A stretch of DNA of 64,000 nucleotides. Origin: RYN-230 sp963770545 (GTDB taxonomy: Bacteria > Actinomycetota > Actinomycetes > Streptosporangiales > Streptosporangiaceae). The position numbers and the translations under genes were made by a program. Every line of letters starts with the position of its first letter. The stretch's first letter is position 1. The DNA lies in the NCBI GenBank assembly GCA_963770545.1, contig CAVYQF010000045.1:1-64000 (forward strand). Direction: 5' to 3'. Under the pieces are notes generated by a model. It did no database searches. It was not told the DNA's origin and saw nothing but the letters and a program-made list of their open reading frames with translations. Shown here one piece after another: positions 53,842 through 61,865 of the stretch.

Positions 53842-54507
53842 TCAGCCCGTCCCGCCCGCCCGGACCAGACCCGTCTCGTACGCGAACACCACGGCCTGGA
53901 CCCGGTCGCGCAGCCCGAGCTTGGCCAGGACGCGGCCCACGTGCGTCTTCACCGTGGCTTCCGACACGAACAGGCGCTGGGCGATCTCGGCGTTGGACAG
54001 TCCCTGAGCCACATGAGCCAGTACCTCGCGCTCCCGGCTGGTCAGCATGTCCAGCCCGGGCGGTGCGGGGGAGCCGGCCGCCGGGAACAGCGGCGCGAAC
54101 CGGTCGATCAGCCGGCGGGTGGTCGAGGGCGCGACGACCGCGTCCCCGGAATGCACCGCCCGGATGGCGAACAGCAGCTCCTCCGGGGGGACGTCCTTGA
54201 GCAGGAAGCCGCTGGCTCCGGCCTTCAGCGCGGCGTACGCGTACTCGTCCAGGTCGAACGTGGTGAGCATCAGCACCCGCGGCCGGTCACCGGCCGCGCA
54301 GATCTGGCGGGTCGCCTCGATGCCATCGAGCCGCGGCATCCGCACATCCATCACCACCACATCGGCAGGCTGGGACTGGAGCAGCCGGGTGGCGGCCAGG
54401 CCGTCGCCGGCCTCGCCGATGACGCACATGTCGTCCTGCGCGTCGAGCACCATGCGGAAGCCTGTCCGGACCAGTTCCTGGTCATCGACCAGCATGATGT
54501 TGATCAT
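53842..54507 (-). CDS. NarL/LuxR-type response regulator
   Basis: The 221-residue regulator has a receiver domain with the acidic pair Asp8-Asp9 and phospho-acceptor Asp54 (VVMDVRMPRLDG). It ends in a LuxR helix-turn-helix (LTSREREVLAHVAQGLSNAEI, then LFVSEATVKTHVGRVLAKLG). It is translated with its kinase (ATGA overlap at 54504-54507). The signal and targets are unknown. Its 3' end converges on the sigma/GH128 gene. Confidence 0.92.
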   Translation of the reverse strand: MINIMLVDDQELVRTGFRMVLDAQDDMCVIGEAGDGLAATRLLQSQPADVVVMDVRMPRLDGIEATRQICAAGDRPRVLMLTTFDLDEYAYAALKAGASGFLLKDVPPEELLFAIRAVHSGDAVVAPSTTRRLIDRFAPLFPAAGSPAPPGLDMLTSREREVLAHVAQGLSNAEIAQRLFVSEATVKTHVGRVLAKLGLRDRVQAVVFAYETGLVRAGGTG

Positions 54508-55793
54508 GCCGCGGGTTCCGGTGCGTGCGCGGCGGCCGGCCTGGCCGGTTCCCGCGGTGGGGCAGGTTCCCGCGGTAGAGCTGGTTCCCGAGTTCCGGCG
54601 TAACCCGGGGACGCCTGCGGCCCGGCCGGGCTGGTTCCGGCCACCGCGCTGAGCGGAAGGGTGGCGGTGACCTGGTAGCCGCCGCCGGGCAGCGGGCCGG
54701 TGCGCAGCGTGCCGTTGTAGAGCGCGACCCGCTCACGCATCCCGGTCAGCCCATGGCCGGCGCCATCCGCCACGGTTGCGCCCTGTCCGTCATCAGTGAT
54801 CCGCAGCATCAGCACGTCCTCGCAATAGCGCAGCAGCACCGTGGCACTCGCCCGGGGACCGCCGTGCTTGCGGGTGTTGGTGAGCGACTCCTGGATGATC
54901 CGGTAGGCCGCCAGGGCCAGCCCGCTGGGCAGCGGCCCGGGCACCCCCTGCACCGTAAACGAAACGTCCAGCCCGCTGGCCCGGGTCTGGTCGAGCAGTT
55001 CGCCGAGCTGGCCGATACCGGGCTGCGGCACCACGCCCGGGCCGCCGTCGTCGCTGCGCAGCACGCCGAGCATGCGGCGCATCTCGGCCAGCGCCTGCCG
55101 CCCGGTGCTCGCGATCGCGCCGAGCGCCTGCCGGGTCCGCTCCGGCGAGCTGTCCAGCGCGTAGGACGCCCCGTCGGCCTGCACGACCATGACGCTGACG
55201 TTGTGCGCGATGACGTCATGCAGCTCACGGGCGATCCTGGCCCGCTCGGCGGCCGCGGCGATCTGGGCTTGCGCGTCACGGTCCCGCTCCAGGCGGGCGG
55301 CTCGGTCCTCCAGCGCGATGTAGTACCCGCGCCGGTAGCGCATTGAGTCCCCCAGCACCCAGGCCACCAGCGAAGACCCGGCGAACATGACCGAGCCGAC
55401 CATGAGCCAGTGCACCAGGCTGAGGTGCGAGGGGGCCCACCGGGCCACCGCGATGGCCGACCCGGCCAGGCAGACGGCTAGCCCGGCCACGGACACCCGG
55501 CGCGGGCAGTAGGCGGCCAGCGTGTAGAGCAGGATCAGGATGACCAGGTCGACTGGGTTGACGGGGATATCTAGCAGCACCTGGAGGGCGCCCACCGTGA
55601 CCCCGATGGCGAAGGCAGGCACGGGGTGGTCCCGGCGGAAGACCAGCGGGATGACCAGGGCCAGGGCGAGGGGGGCCAGGCGATATTCGCCAGCCGCGAC
55701 GGCCATCGCCAGGCCGGGGATCGCGAACGCGGCGGCGAGCACGCCGTCCACCAGCCGGGGATGTCGGCGCAGCCAGAGGTAGAAGGCGGCCAC
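54504..55793 (-). CDS. Sensor histidine kinase (HisKA_3, NarL-type partner)
   Basis: The 429-residue kinase has five to six N-terminal helices (about 15-150) with little external loop. A short coiled coil leads to the dimerisation helix ARIARELHDVIAHNVSVMVV, with phospho-acceptor His192. The ATP-binding domain carries ALAAYRIIQESLTNTRKHG (N box), ITDDGQG and GHGLTGMRERV. The tail holds 6-residue repeats of the REPAxP type. This multi-helix form is common in actinobacteria and often senses the membrane itself. Its stop is coupled to the regulator gene. Confidence 0.9.
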   Translation of the reverse strand: MAAFYLWLRRHPRLVDGVLAAAFAIPGLAMAVAAGEYRLAPLALALVIPLVFRRDHPVPAFAIGVTVGALQVLLDIPVNPVDLVILILLYTLAAYCPRRVSVAGLAVCLAGSAIAVARWAPSHLSLVHWLMVGSVMFAGSSLVAWVLGDSMRYRRGYYIALEDRAARLERDRDAQAQIAAAAERARIARELHDVIAHNVSVMVVQADGASYALDSSPERTRQALGAIASTGRQALAEMRRMLGVLRSDDGGPGVVPQPGIGQLGELLDQTRASGLDVSFTVQGVPGPLPSGLALAAYRIIQESLTNTRKHGGPRASATVLLRYCEDVLMLRITDDGQGATVADGAGHGLTGMRERVALYNGTLRTGPLPGGGYQVTATLPLSAVAGTSPAGPQASPGYAGTREPALPREPAPPREPARPAAAHAPEPAA

Positions 55794-56324
55794 CGGTCCA
55801 GGGTACGGGCGCGTCTGCGGCCCGGCATCATCCTGCGGTAGGGCCCGGAATCAGCCCCCCGGGTGAGACGCTCCCGGGTCTGGGTGGCCGAGGCGGCGTC
55901 TGGAGGCGTCCGGCTGGGCGGGGCCCGGTGCGCGGGCCCGGCCCAGCCGGACTAGCCTTTCCCCCTCCCCCCCCTTGCCCGGGGCGGGCACGGGAAGCCG
56001 GCTTGCCGGAGTCCCCCCGGAGAGTCCCAGGATGACGCGGCTAAGCGAATCCTCGTGCACCCAAACCCATACCGTGACCTCCCACGGCACGGACCCGCCT
56101 GCCCACAAGGGCAGGCCCTCCGGCGAGCCGTTTCCGCGCTCGCCCCGGGCTAGGTCATAGCTAACCGGGCCCGGGGGCGGGGGCGCTATCCCCGGACTTG
56201 GGGATCCGGATTGTGCTGCGGAGGGTTCTAGAATGCGCGTCACGGGACGAGTGGCCGCCTCGCGGGCCCCTCGGTGAAAGCTCACCCCAGGAGACCCAAG
56301 ACAGGCAGGCAGGGCAGGAAGGCG
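55794..56324. other. 531-bp gene-free region between the kinase and the FHA-like gene
   Basis: Divergent intergenic space. It holds a C-run (about 55962-55977), a GC hairpin around 56095-56135 (GCCTGCCC ... GGGCAGGC), and runs of GGGCCCGGG-like sequence near 56168. I searched both strands by eye for a tRNA T-loop or a coding frame with family-like sequence and saw none. Confidence 0.5.
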
Positions 56325-57161
56325 ATGGCGGTCGGGCAGGCCACATCCCCGGCGGCGCGGGTCAGCACGCCGGCCGGGCTGGTCGTTGGCATCCCCGAAG
56401 GCGGCCGCCTGGTGTTCGGCCGCGGGCCCGATGCCGACCTGACCGTCGCCGCGGGACGTGGGCTGTCCCGCCGCGCCGGGGTGATCAGCGCGGTGGGAGA
56501 CGGTGTCTGGATCGCCAACATCAGCCGCACTCACGCGCTCTACACCGAAGGTGACGGGTACCGGATCAGGTTGCCCCGGATGGAGGACCAGGGCGAGCCA
56601 TCTGGCGGCTGGTTCCTGCGGGCCGGGACGACCCTGGTCGGTTCCCGGGCCATGCTGGACGAGGGCCAGCCGCTGTGCGTGATGGTCACCGGCCAGTCCG
56701 GCGGGTGGGACTCAGCGCCGGAGGGCGCGCGGATGTGGCAGGACGGTGACGCCACCCTGCTCCCGCTGTACCTGGATCCGATGACGAAGATCTTCCTGGT
56801 GGCACTCATGTGGTGCCGTCCCTGGCTGCTCGACCCGGCCGGGGCGAGCCCGCTGCCGCGCACGCCTGAGATCGCCAAGGCCGCGCTCGAGGTGACCGGT
56901 GCCTACCACGAACTGGAGCGCTTCGACACCGACCCCGCGTTCCGGGACCGCCTCTCGGCGCGGGTGGCGGAGCATATCAAGGTGCTTCGCCGCAAGATCA
57001 CCGACCGCGGCCTGGTCCGCGCGGACACCCGGCTCTCCGACGAGGTGATGGTCCGGGTGCTGATCGAGCACGGGATCATCACCGCGGCGGACCTCGGCCG
57101 GCTGAACGACCCCGCCTGGTGCTCCCGCCAGGAAGACCTGTGGTGGACTCAGGCGCCCTGA
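56325..57161 (+). CDS. FHA-like domain protein
   Basis: From the ATG at 56325 (AGGAAGG upstream) the protein has 278 residues. Residues 10-100 look like a forkhead-associated domain (RLVFGRGPDADLTVAAGRGL, then SRRAGVISAVGDGVWIANIS), with the GR and N positions kept. The SxxH His is replaced (SRRAG), so phospho-threonine binding is uncertain. The C-terminal 130 residues are helical (LVALMWCRPWLLDP, RVAEHIKVLRRKITDRGLV, MVRVLIEHGIITAADLGRL) and may be a winged-helix-like effector part. A start at GTG 56274 is possible. No kinase gene is adjacent. Confidence 0.65.
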   Translation: MAVGQATSPAARVSTPAGLVVGIPEGGRLVFGRGPDADLTVAAGRGLSRRAGVISAVGDGVWIANISRTHALYTEGDGYRIRLPRMEDQGEPSGGWFLRAGTTLVGSRAMLDEGQPLCVMVTGQSGGWDSAPEGARMWQDGDATLLPLYLDPMTKIFLVALMWCRPWLLDPAGASPLPRTPEIAKAALEVTGAYHELERFDTDPAFRDRLSARVAEHIKVLRRKITDRGLVRADTRLSDEVMVRVLIEHGIITAADLGRLNDPAWCSRQEDLWWTQAP

Positions 57162-57566
57162 GGGCCAGGGGTGGCGGGTGGCCGGGCTGCCCGCCGGGGT
57201 GGCGCCAGCGGGTGGGCCTGGCCGGCTGCGGAACCATCGTGGCCTCCCCCGCCCCTTTACGGCCCGGATGCCTGTCGTGCCGAGTCCCGGGAGCCTGTGC
57301 CCCGGTTCCAGGCTGGGTGCCGGAAATGGCCTCGAACGGCTAACCTGAGCCTGCGCACCGACGCGCTGGGGGTGTCTTTTGCGGTTTCGGGGACTTATCG
57401 TCGCGGTTATGACCGCGCTGACCTGCGTCAGCCACATTCCGGGCGGTTCGGCTATGGCCGGCGTGGTGGTGCCGTGAGCAGCGTGCCCGGAGCCCGCAAA
57501 ACCTCACTACGACGATTGATGGCCCGTTCTGCGAGCTCTGGTCCCCGGGCAGTGCAGGATGGAGGC
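57162..57566. other. 405-bp region without a convincing gene
   Basis: An open frame crosses it into the DUF5998 gene, but its translation is low-complexity and does not resemble the family N-terminus. It probably holds the promoter of the downstream DUF5998/phosphatase pair; no specific motif is evident. Confidence 0.5.
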
Positions 57567-58163
57567 ATGAGGGATATCAAAACCACAGCCGTCGGGCTGC
57601 GGTCAGCCATCGAGCGAAGCGGTTACTACCCCGGGCTAGTGGCGGACGCCGTGTTCTCCGCCCTGGGTGCGGAGGCCGTGGTGTCTTACGTAGTCCAGGC
57701 CGACGCCTTGTTTGACCCGGCCATGGAGGTCCGCCGCCACATGACCGTCCTGGTGCTGACCCCGTCCCGGCTGGTCTACTCCCATACCGACGAGAATCCC
57801 GCGGACGATGAGCCAGGTGCCCGTCCGCAGGCCGAGACCAGCACCGAGGCCGTGCGGTTCTCAAGGATCTCGTCCGTGGCCGTCACGCGGGTCGTTCCCG
57901 ACCCGGCCTCCTACGTGCCCGGGGTGACCATGCCGACCGAGGTGGTGCTCACCATCGGCTGGAACGTCCTGTCCCATGTCGAGCTGGAGCCGGCTCACTG
58001 CGGCGATGAAAACTGCGAGGCCGATCACGGCTATACCGGCACCATCACCGCGGACGATCTGACCATGCGGGTGAGCGAGGCGGCCGATGGCGACGAGGCC
58101 GTCCGGCAGGTACTGGACTTCGCGGTCGCGCTGACCGAGGCGACCACCCACCCGGGCCACTGA
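57567..58163 (+). CDS. DUF5998 family protein
   Basis: The 198-residue cytoplasmic protein begins GLRSAIERSGYYPGLVADAV. It contains VRRHMTVLVLTPSRLVYSHTD, and then EVVLTIGWNVLSHVELEP with a CGDENCEADHGYTG cysteine loop. This pattern is that of DUF5998, an actinobacterial family of unknown function usually next to an alkaline-phosphatase-superfamily gene, as here (11 bases downstream). The ATG has AGGA seven bases upstream; longer forms are improbable. Confidence 0.8.
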   Translation: MRDIKTTAVGLRSAIERSGYYPGLVADAVFSALGAEAVVSYVVQADALFDPAMEVRRHMTVLVLTPSRLVYSHTDENPADDEPGARPQAETSTEAVRFSRISSVAVTRVVPDPASYVPGVTMPTEVVLTIGWNVLSHVELEPAHCGDENCEADHGYTGTITADDLTMRVSEAADGDEAVRQVLDFAVALTEATTHPGH

Positions 58164-58174
58164 CGGGCAGCAGC

Positions 58175-59314
58175 ATGACCGACGAGCCGATGACCTCTGC
58201 CACTGTGCCCGATTATGGCGAGGGAACCCTGTCCGACCTGGCCACCTCGCTGCTCGCCTCGCTGGGAGTTGGCGATGCGGCCAATCCGCTCGGGCTGGCT
58301 CCCACCCGCCGGGCGTGCCTCCTGATCGTCGATGGCCTGGGCTGGGAACTGCTCCGCGCTCACCAGGCGGCGGCCCCGTTCCTGTCCGAGCTCACGTTCA
58401 CCGGGCGCGCGCTGACCGCGGGATTCCCGGCCACCACCGTGACCAGCCTGAGCTCGCTGGGCACCGGCCTGCCCCCGGGCCGCCACGGGATGCTCGGCTA
58501 CAAGGTCGCCGTGCCGGGCCAGGACCGGCTGCTCAACGGACTGCGCTGGGACGAGCAGGTCGACCCGGTGAACTGGCAGCCCGCCCCGACGATCTACCAG
58601 CGCGCGGCCGCCGCCGACATCGACGCCTTCCGGGTGGCCGCACGGGGGCTGGAGAAGACCGGGTTCTCCGTGGCGGCCATGCGCGGTGCTTCCTACCGTC
58701 CCGCGGACAGCATGGGAGCGCTCGTCGCCCAGGCGTCCTGGGCGCTGGCCGATTCAGACCGGGCCCTGGTGACCGTCTACCATCCGGACCTTGACAGCAC
58801 CGGCCATGGGTTCGGATCCCAGTCCGAGGCCTGGTCCTACCAGCTCGCCCACGTGGACAAGCTGGCCGAGCAGCTGGCCAGTTCCCTGCCGGCGGGCACG
58901 GCGCTGTACGTCACCGCTGATCACGGAATGGTGGACGCGGCACCGGACGACAAGATCGACGTGGACCTGGTCCCGGGGCTGCGGGACGGGGTCGCGCTGC
59001 TCGGCGGCGAGCCGCGGGCCCGGCATGTCTACACCGTGCCCGGGGCCACGCGGGACGTGCTGGCCATCTGGCAGGGGGTGCTCGGCGGCCGGGCGTGGGT
59101 GGTGTCCCGCGACGATGCCATCGAGGCCGGCTGGTTCGGGCCCGTCGAGCCTCGCTTTGTCCCGCGGATCGGGGACGTGGTGGCGGCGCCGGCCGGACCC
59201 TGGGCCCTCGTTGCGACCAAGGCGGAGCCGCTGGAGTCCTCACTCATCGGGATGCACGGTTCGCTGACGCCAGGCGACCAGTTCGTCCCGTTGCTGAGTG
59301 TCACCAGCATTTGA
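58175..59314 (+). CDS. Alkaline phosphatase/phosphodiesterase superfamily protein
   Basis: The 379-residue hydrolase shows the metal and nucleophile motifs of the nucleotide pyrophosphatase/phosphodiesterase group in order: CLLIVDGLGWELL (Asp), AGFPATTVTSLSSLGTG (nucleophile Thr), TVYHPDLDSTGHGFGS (Asp, His), YVTADHGM (Asp, His) and a final His in IGMHGSLTP. It would split a phosphodiester or pyrophosphate, using two metal ions. No signal peptide is visible. It is co-directional with DUF5998 and probably in its operon. Confidence 0.88.
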   Translation: MTDEPMTSATVPDYGEGTLSDLATSLLASLGVGDAANPLGLAPTRRACLLIVDGLGWELLRAHQAAAPFLSELTFTGRALTAGFPATTVTSLSSLGTGLPPGRHGMLGYKVAVPGQDRLLNGLRWDEQVDPVNWQPAPTIYQRAAAADIDAFRVAARGLEKTGFSVAAMRGASYRPADSMGALVAQASWALADSDRALVTVYHPDLDSTGHGFGSQSEAWSYQLAHVDKLAEQLASSLPAGTALYVTADHGMVDAAPDDKIDVDLVPGLRDGVALLGGEPRARHVYTVPGATRDVLAIWQGVLGGRAWVVSRDDAIEAGWFGPVEPRFVPRIGDVVAAPAGPWALVATKAEPLESSLIGMHGSLTPGDQFVPLLSVTSI

Positions 59315-59370
59315 CGACGATGACGCGCTGACCCAGGCCGATAGGCTCCCATCGCACGGGGTAGGCCGGC

Positions 59371-59446
59371 TTATCCACAGTTTTCGCACCAGGAAAACCA
59401 AGAGCAGGCGAAGGTTCATCCACAGGTCAGGGGTTAATTATCCACA
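59371..59446 (+). promoter_or_regulatory. Cluster of three DnaA-box-like sites
   Basis: TTATCCACA occurs exactly at 59371-59379 and 59438-59446, and TCATCCACA (one mismatch) at 59416-59424. All three are in the same orientation within 76 bases of the gap 59315-59521. TTATCCACA is the high-affinity DnaA consensus. The stretch is less GC-rich than its surroundings. No dnaA or dnaN gene is next to it, so a DnaA-binding or titration site is likelier than an origin. Confidence 0.6.
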
Positions 59447-59521
59447 GAACGATCCTGGCCTGGAGGACGATCCGGGCCGGATCGGGATGTTACGCCCAGT
59501 AGGGGCGGAAGGGACGTAACG

Positions 59522-60436
59522 GTGGATTCAACCCTCGACCCCGCGGAGCTGGCGGCCGCATTGGCGGTCGGCCCGGCCCCGGCCCTGCTGGACGTGCGGT
59601 GGCGGCTCGGCGGCCCGCCGGGCCTTGACCGGTACCGCGAAGGTCACCTGCCCGGCGCGCGGTTTGTGGATCTGGACCGTGATCTGGCCGGTCCGCCTGG
59701 GTCCTCGGGGGGTTCCGGGGGTCCCGGGGGTCCCGGGGGAAGGCACCCGCTGCCGGAGGTAGACACGTTCCAGGCGGCGATGCGCCGGGTCGGCGTGGAC
59801 GACGGCCGGCCCGTGGTGGTCTACGACGAGAATGACTCGATGGCGGCCGCCCGGGCCTGGTGGTTGCTGCGGTACTTCGGGCATCAGCAGGTGCAGGTCC
59901 TCGACGGTGGCTACCAGGCCTGGCTGGCCGCGGACGAGCCGATCGAGACCGGGCCCGCTCCGGCTCCGCCGCCCGGGACCTTTACCGCCCGGCCTGGTCA
60001 CCTGCCGCTGCTGGACGCGGCCGGCGCGGCCCGGGTCGCCCGCGAAGGCGTCCTGCTGGACGCCCGGGCGGCCGAGCGCTACCGGGGCGAGGTGGAACCG
60101 GTCGATCCGGTCGCCGGGCACATCCCGGACGCGGTGAGCGCGCCCACGACCGGGAACCTGGGTCCCGGCGGCCGGTTCCTCGATCCGGAGACACTGCGGG
60201 GCCGTTTCGCCGGGCTGGGAGTCCCGGCCGCGCCCGCCGGGGTTGCTGCGGGTGCCGGTGCGGCCGGGGACGGGGCGGTGACGACCGGGGTCTACTGCGG
60301 CTCGGGCGTGACCGCGGCCCATGAGGCGCTGGCGCTGAGCCTCGCGGGGATCCCCGCGGCCCTGTACGTCGGCTCGTGGTCGGACTGGATTACCGACCCG
60401 GCCCGCCCTGTCGTCACCGGCCCCGCTCCCCGCTAG
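59522..60436 (+). CDS. Thiosulfate/3-mercaptopyruvate sulfurtransferase
   Basis: The 304-residue protein has two rhodanese domains. The first (about 1-140) lacks the active Cys (VVVYDENDSMAAARAWW). The second ends with VYCGSGVTAAHEALAL, where the Cys at about 259 is catalytic. Linker EVDTFQAAMRRVGVDD and YRGEVEPVDPVAGHIPDAVS fit the SseA type. It transfers sulfane sulfur to cyanide or other thiophiles. A Gly/Pro repeat (GGSGGPGGPGG) sits in a loop of the first domain. GTG start; the 3' end overlaps the AHSA1 gene by 4 bases, tail to tail. Confidence 0.9.
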   Translation: MDSTLDPAELAAALAVGPAPALLDVRWRLGGPPGLDRYREGHLPGARFVDLDRDLAGPPGSSGGSGGPGGPGGRHPLPEVDTFQAAMRRVGVDDGRPVVVYDENDSMAAARAWWLLRYFGHQQVQVLDGGYQAWLAADEPIETGPAPAPPPGTFTARPGHLPLLDAAGAARVAREGVLLDARAAERYRGEVEPVDPVAGHIPDAVSAPTTGNLGPGGRFLDPETLRGRFAGLGVPAAPAGVAAGAGAAGDGAVTTGVYCGSGVTAAHEALALSLAGIPAALYVGSWSDWITDPARPVVTGPAPR

Positions 60437-60858
60437 GCCTGGTCCCCGGCCAGCAGGGTGGCAAGCTGCCGGATCAGGTGCCCGCGCCACCCTCCGCCGA
60501 GGATGCCCATGACCGTGCGCTGGGCCGGGTCGGTCTCATCGAAGCCGTCGTGCGTGATCAGCAGCCGGGTGCCGGTTCCCTCGGGCACCAGCGACCAGGT
60601 CACGACGGTGTCGAGGTTCCCGCCGCGCCAGCTGAAACGCATCAGCCGGGGTGGCTCCAAGCCGAGAACCTCGCAGTGCACGAGGCCATCAAACCCGTGC
60701 TGGGGGACCGGCTCGGTGCGGAACGTGAACGCGTGGCCGATCAGCGGCTTGAAGTCGTTGGGCATCAGCCACCGGGCCAGCCGGGCAGAGTCGGTCAGGG
60801 CCTGCCACACGCGCCCGGGTGGCTGGGGCAGGAACTCATCGACTTCGATGGACGCCAT
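60433..60858 (-). CDS. AHSA1/SRPBCC domain protein
   Basis: The 141-residue protein has the START-like fold seen in Aha1-type proteins: PPGRVWQALTDSARLARWLM, then PPRLMRFSWRGGNLDTVVTW and ITHDGFDE. Such proteins bind a hydrophobic ligand; members linked to ArsR regulators are common but unexplained. Its start overlaps the ArsR stop by one base (TGATG), so it is translated with it. Confidence 0.88.
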   Translation of the reverse strand: MASIEVDEFLPQPPGRVWQALTDSARLARWLMPNDFKPLIGHAFTFRTEPVPQHGFDGLVHCEVLGLEPPRLMRFSWRGGNLDTVVTWSLVPEGTGTRLLITHDGFDETDPAQRTVMGILGGGWRGHLIRQLATLLAGDQA

Positions 60859-61169
60859 CAGCTCTCCTCCTCCAGGAGGTCGCGGAGCATCCGGGCGTGC
60901 CGCTGCCAGAATTGCTCGTAGTGAGCCGCCCAGTCCGCCACGGCCCGCAACGGCCGGGCGTCCAGCCGGTAGTGCCGTTCGCGGCCTACTCGGTGCTCGG
61001 AGACCAGCCCGGCCGCACGCAGTACCCGCAGATGCTGGGACACGGCCGGGCGGCTCATCTGGAACGGCGCCGCCAGGTCGTGCACCGACCGCGCGCCGCC
61101 GGCGAGCTCGTCCAGCAGGGCCCGGCGGACCGGGCTCGCGATGGCGTCGAACACGTCCGGCCCGGACAT
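60858..61169 (-). CDS. ArsR-family transcriptional regulator
   Basis: From the ATG at 61169 the protein has 103 residues with a winged helix: DVFDAIASPVRRALLDELAG, SVHDLAAPFQMSRPAVSQHL (recognition helix), HLRVLRAAGLVSEHRVGRER. There are no CxC metal-binding cysteines, so it is not a metal sensor of the classic type; this subgroup is often paired with SRPBCC/AHSA1 genes. It lies 7 bases after the VOC gene. It probably represses its own operon through the inverted repeat at 61580-61597. Confidence 0.88.
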   Translation of the reverse strand: MSGPDVFDAIASPVRRALLDELAGGARSVHDLAAPFQMSRPAVSQHLRVLRAAGLVSEHRVGRERHYRLDARPLRAVADWAAHYEQFWQRHARMLRDLLEEES

Positions 61170-61176
61170 GGCGGCT

Positions 61177-61566
61177 TCAGCCGCCGGCGGGCGGGGCGGC
61201 CGCCATGGCCTGCAGGACGAGGCCATTGCCGTCCGGGTCATCGAAGGTCACGAAGCGCCCCCAGGGCGCCTCCTGGATTCCGGCATCGATGACCACGCCC
61301 CGGGACCGCAGCGCCGTCACATCGCCGTCCAGGTCGTCGGTCTCCAGGACCGTGCCCTTGACGGATCCGGCCGGCATGGTGGGGAACCAGGTCACCAGGG
61401 TGATCGAGGTCCCTGACCCGGGCGGCCTGACCTGGACCCAGCGCTGGTCCGGCCCCATCGAGGTGTCCGCGATGAGCTCGAAGCCGAGCGTGTCCACGTA
61501 GAAGTCCCTGGCCCGGTCCTGGTTAGTGACGGGCAGCGAGAAGAGTTGTACCTGGCTGATACTCAT
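61177..61566 (-). CDS. VOC family (glyoxalase/bleomycin-resistance fold) protein
   Basis: From the ATG at 61566 the 129-residue protein shows the paired beta-alpha-beta-beta-beta modules of the VOC fold: SLPVTNQDRARDFYVDTLGF, SITLVTWFPTM and RFVTFDDPDGNGLVLQAM with the metal-binding Glu position replaced by the Gly-Leu-Val context. It may bind a small molecule or act in detoxification. First gene of the VOC/ArsR/AHSA1 operon. The -10 hexamer lies 8-13 bases upstream of the start, so the mRNA is probably leaderless. Confidence 0.85.
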   Translation of the reverse strand: MSISQVQLFSLPVTNQDRARDFYVDTLGFELIADTSMGPDQRWVQVRPPGSGTSITLVTWFPTMPAGSVKGTVLETDDLDGDVTALRSRGVVIDAGIQEAPWGRFVTFDDPDGNGLVLQAMAAAPPAGG

Positions 61567-61573
61567 GCCGCCG

Positions 61574-61597
61574 ATAATAGGTAAGAAATCTCTTACC
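61574..61597 (-). promoter_or_regulatory. Promoter and ArsR operator of the VOC/ArsR/AHSA1 operon
   Basis: A perfect 7-base inverted repeat GGTAAGA-aatc-TCTTACC (61580-61597) directly precedes a minus-strand -10 hexamer TATTAT (61574-61579). The operator thus covers the spacer of the promoter. A second palindrome TTACCGGTAA overlaps its upstream side. This is the expected position for repression by the ArsR protein encoded in the operon. Confidence 0.65.
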
Positions 61598-61702
61598 GGT
61601 AACCGCTTCGGCGGATCCGCTGGGTTTGTGGTGGCCACCGGGAGGGGTCCTTCAGATCCCAGCCGTCACCTAGGCCCCTCGAACCTCTGGGGCAACGCAG
61701 TG

Positions 61703-61762
61703 GCCTTCGTGATCAACCGATTGGTGTTGCTATGACGACACCAATCGGTTGATCACGAAGGC
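61703..61762. repeat. 25-bp perfect inverted repeat with 10-base loop
   Basis: Bases 61703-61727 and 61738-61762 are exact reverse complements; the loop is TGCTATGACG. The arm begins GCCTTCGTGATCAACCGATT. Its length, perfection and AT-containing sequence are unlike the ordinary GC hairpins in the window. It lies between the VOC operon promoter and the 3' end of the J-domain gene. It may be a terminator, a small mobile palindrome (MITE or REP-like) or a regulatory RNA stem. Confidence 0.9.
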
Positions 61763-61775
61763 GGGCCCGGAGGGC

Positions 61776-61865
61776 GGTGGTGGCCAGGGGGGTGGTGGTC
61801 AGGGGGGTGGTGGCCAGGGGGGTGGTGGCCAGGGGGGTGGTGGCCAGGGGGGTGGTGGTCAGGGG
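61776..61865. repeat. 15-bp tandem repeat, six units
   Basis: Six units of GGTGGTGGYCAGGGG run from 61776 to 61865. Four units have C and two have T at the variable position. The array begins 14 bases after the inverted repeat and runs into the end of the J-domain gene. In the T variant the minus strand reads TGA, which supplies that gene's stop codon. Confidence 0.92.

Noticed and set aside
57171..57566. N-terminal extension of the DUF5998 protein
   Set aside because: The extra 132 codons are low-complexity and Arg/Gly-rich, and the family begins at the ATG at 57567.
59315..59521. Chromosome origin (oriC) because of DnaA boxes
   Set aside because: Only three boxes, no dnaA/dnaN/gyrase neighbours and no long AT-rich unwinding region; an origin would need many more.
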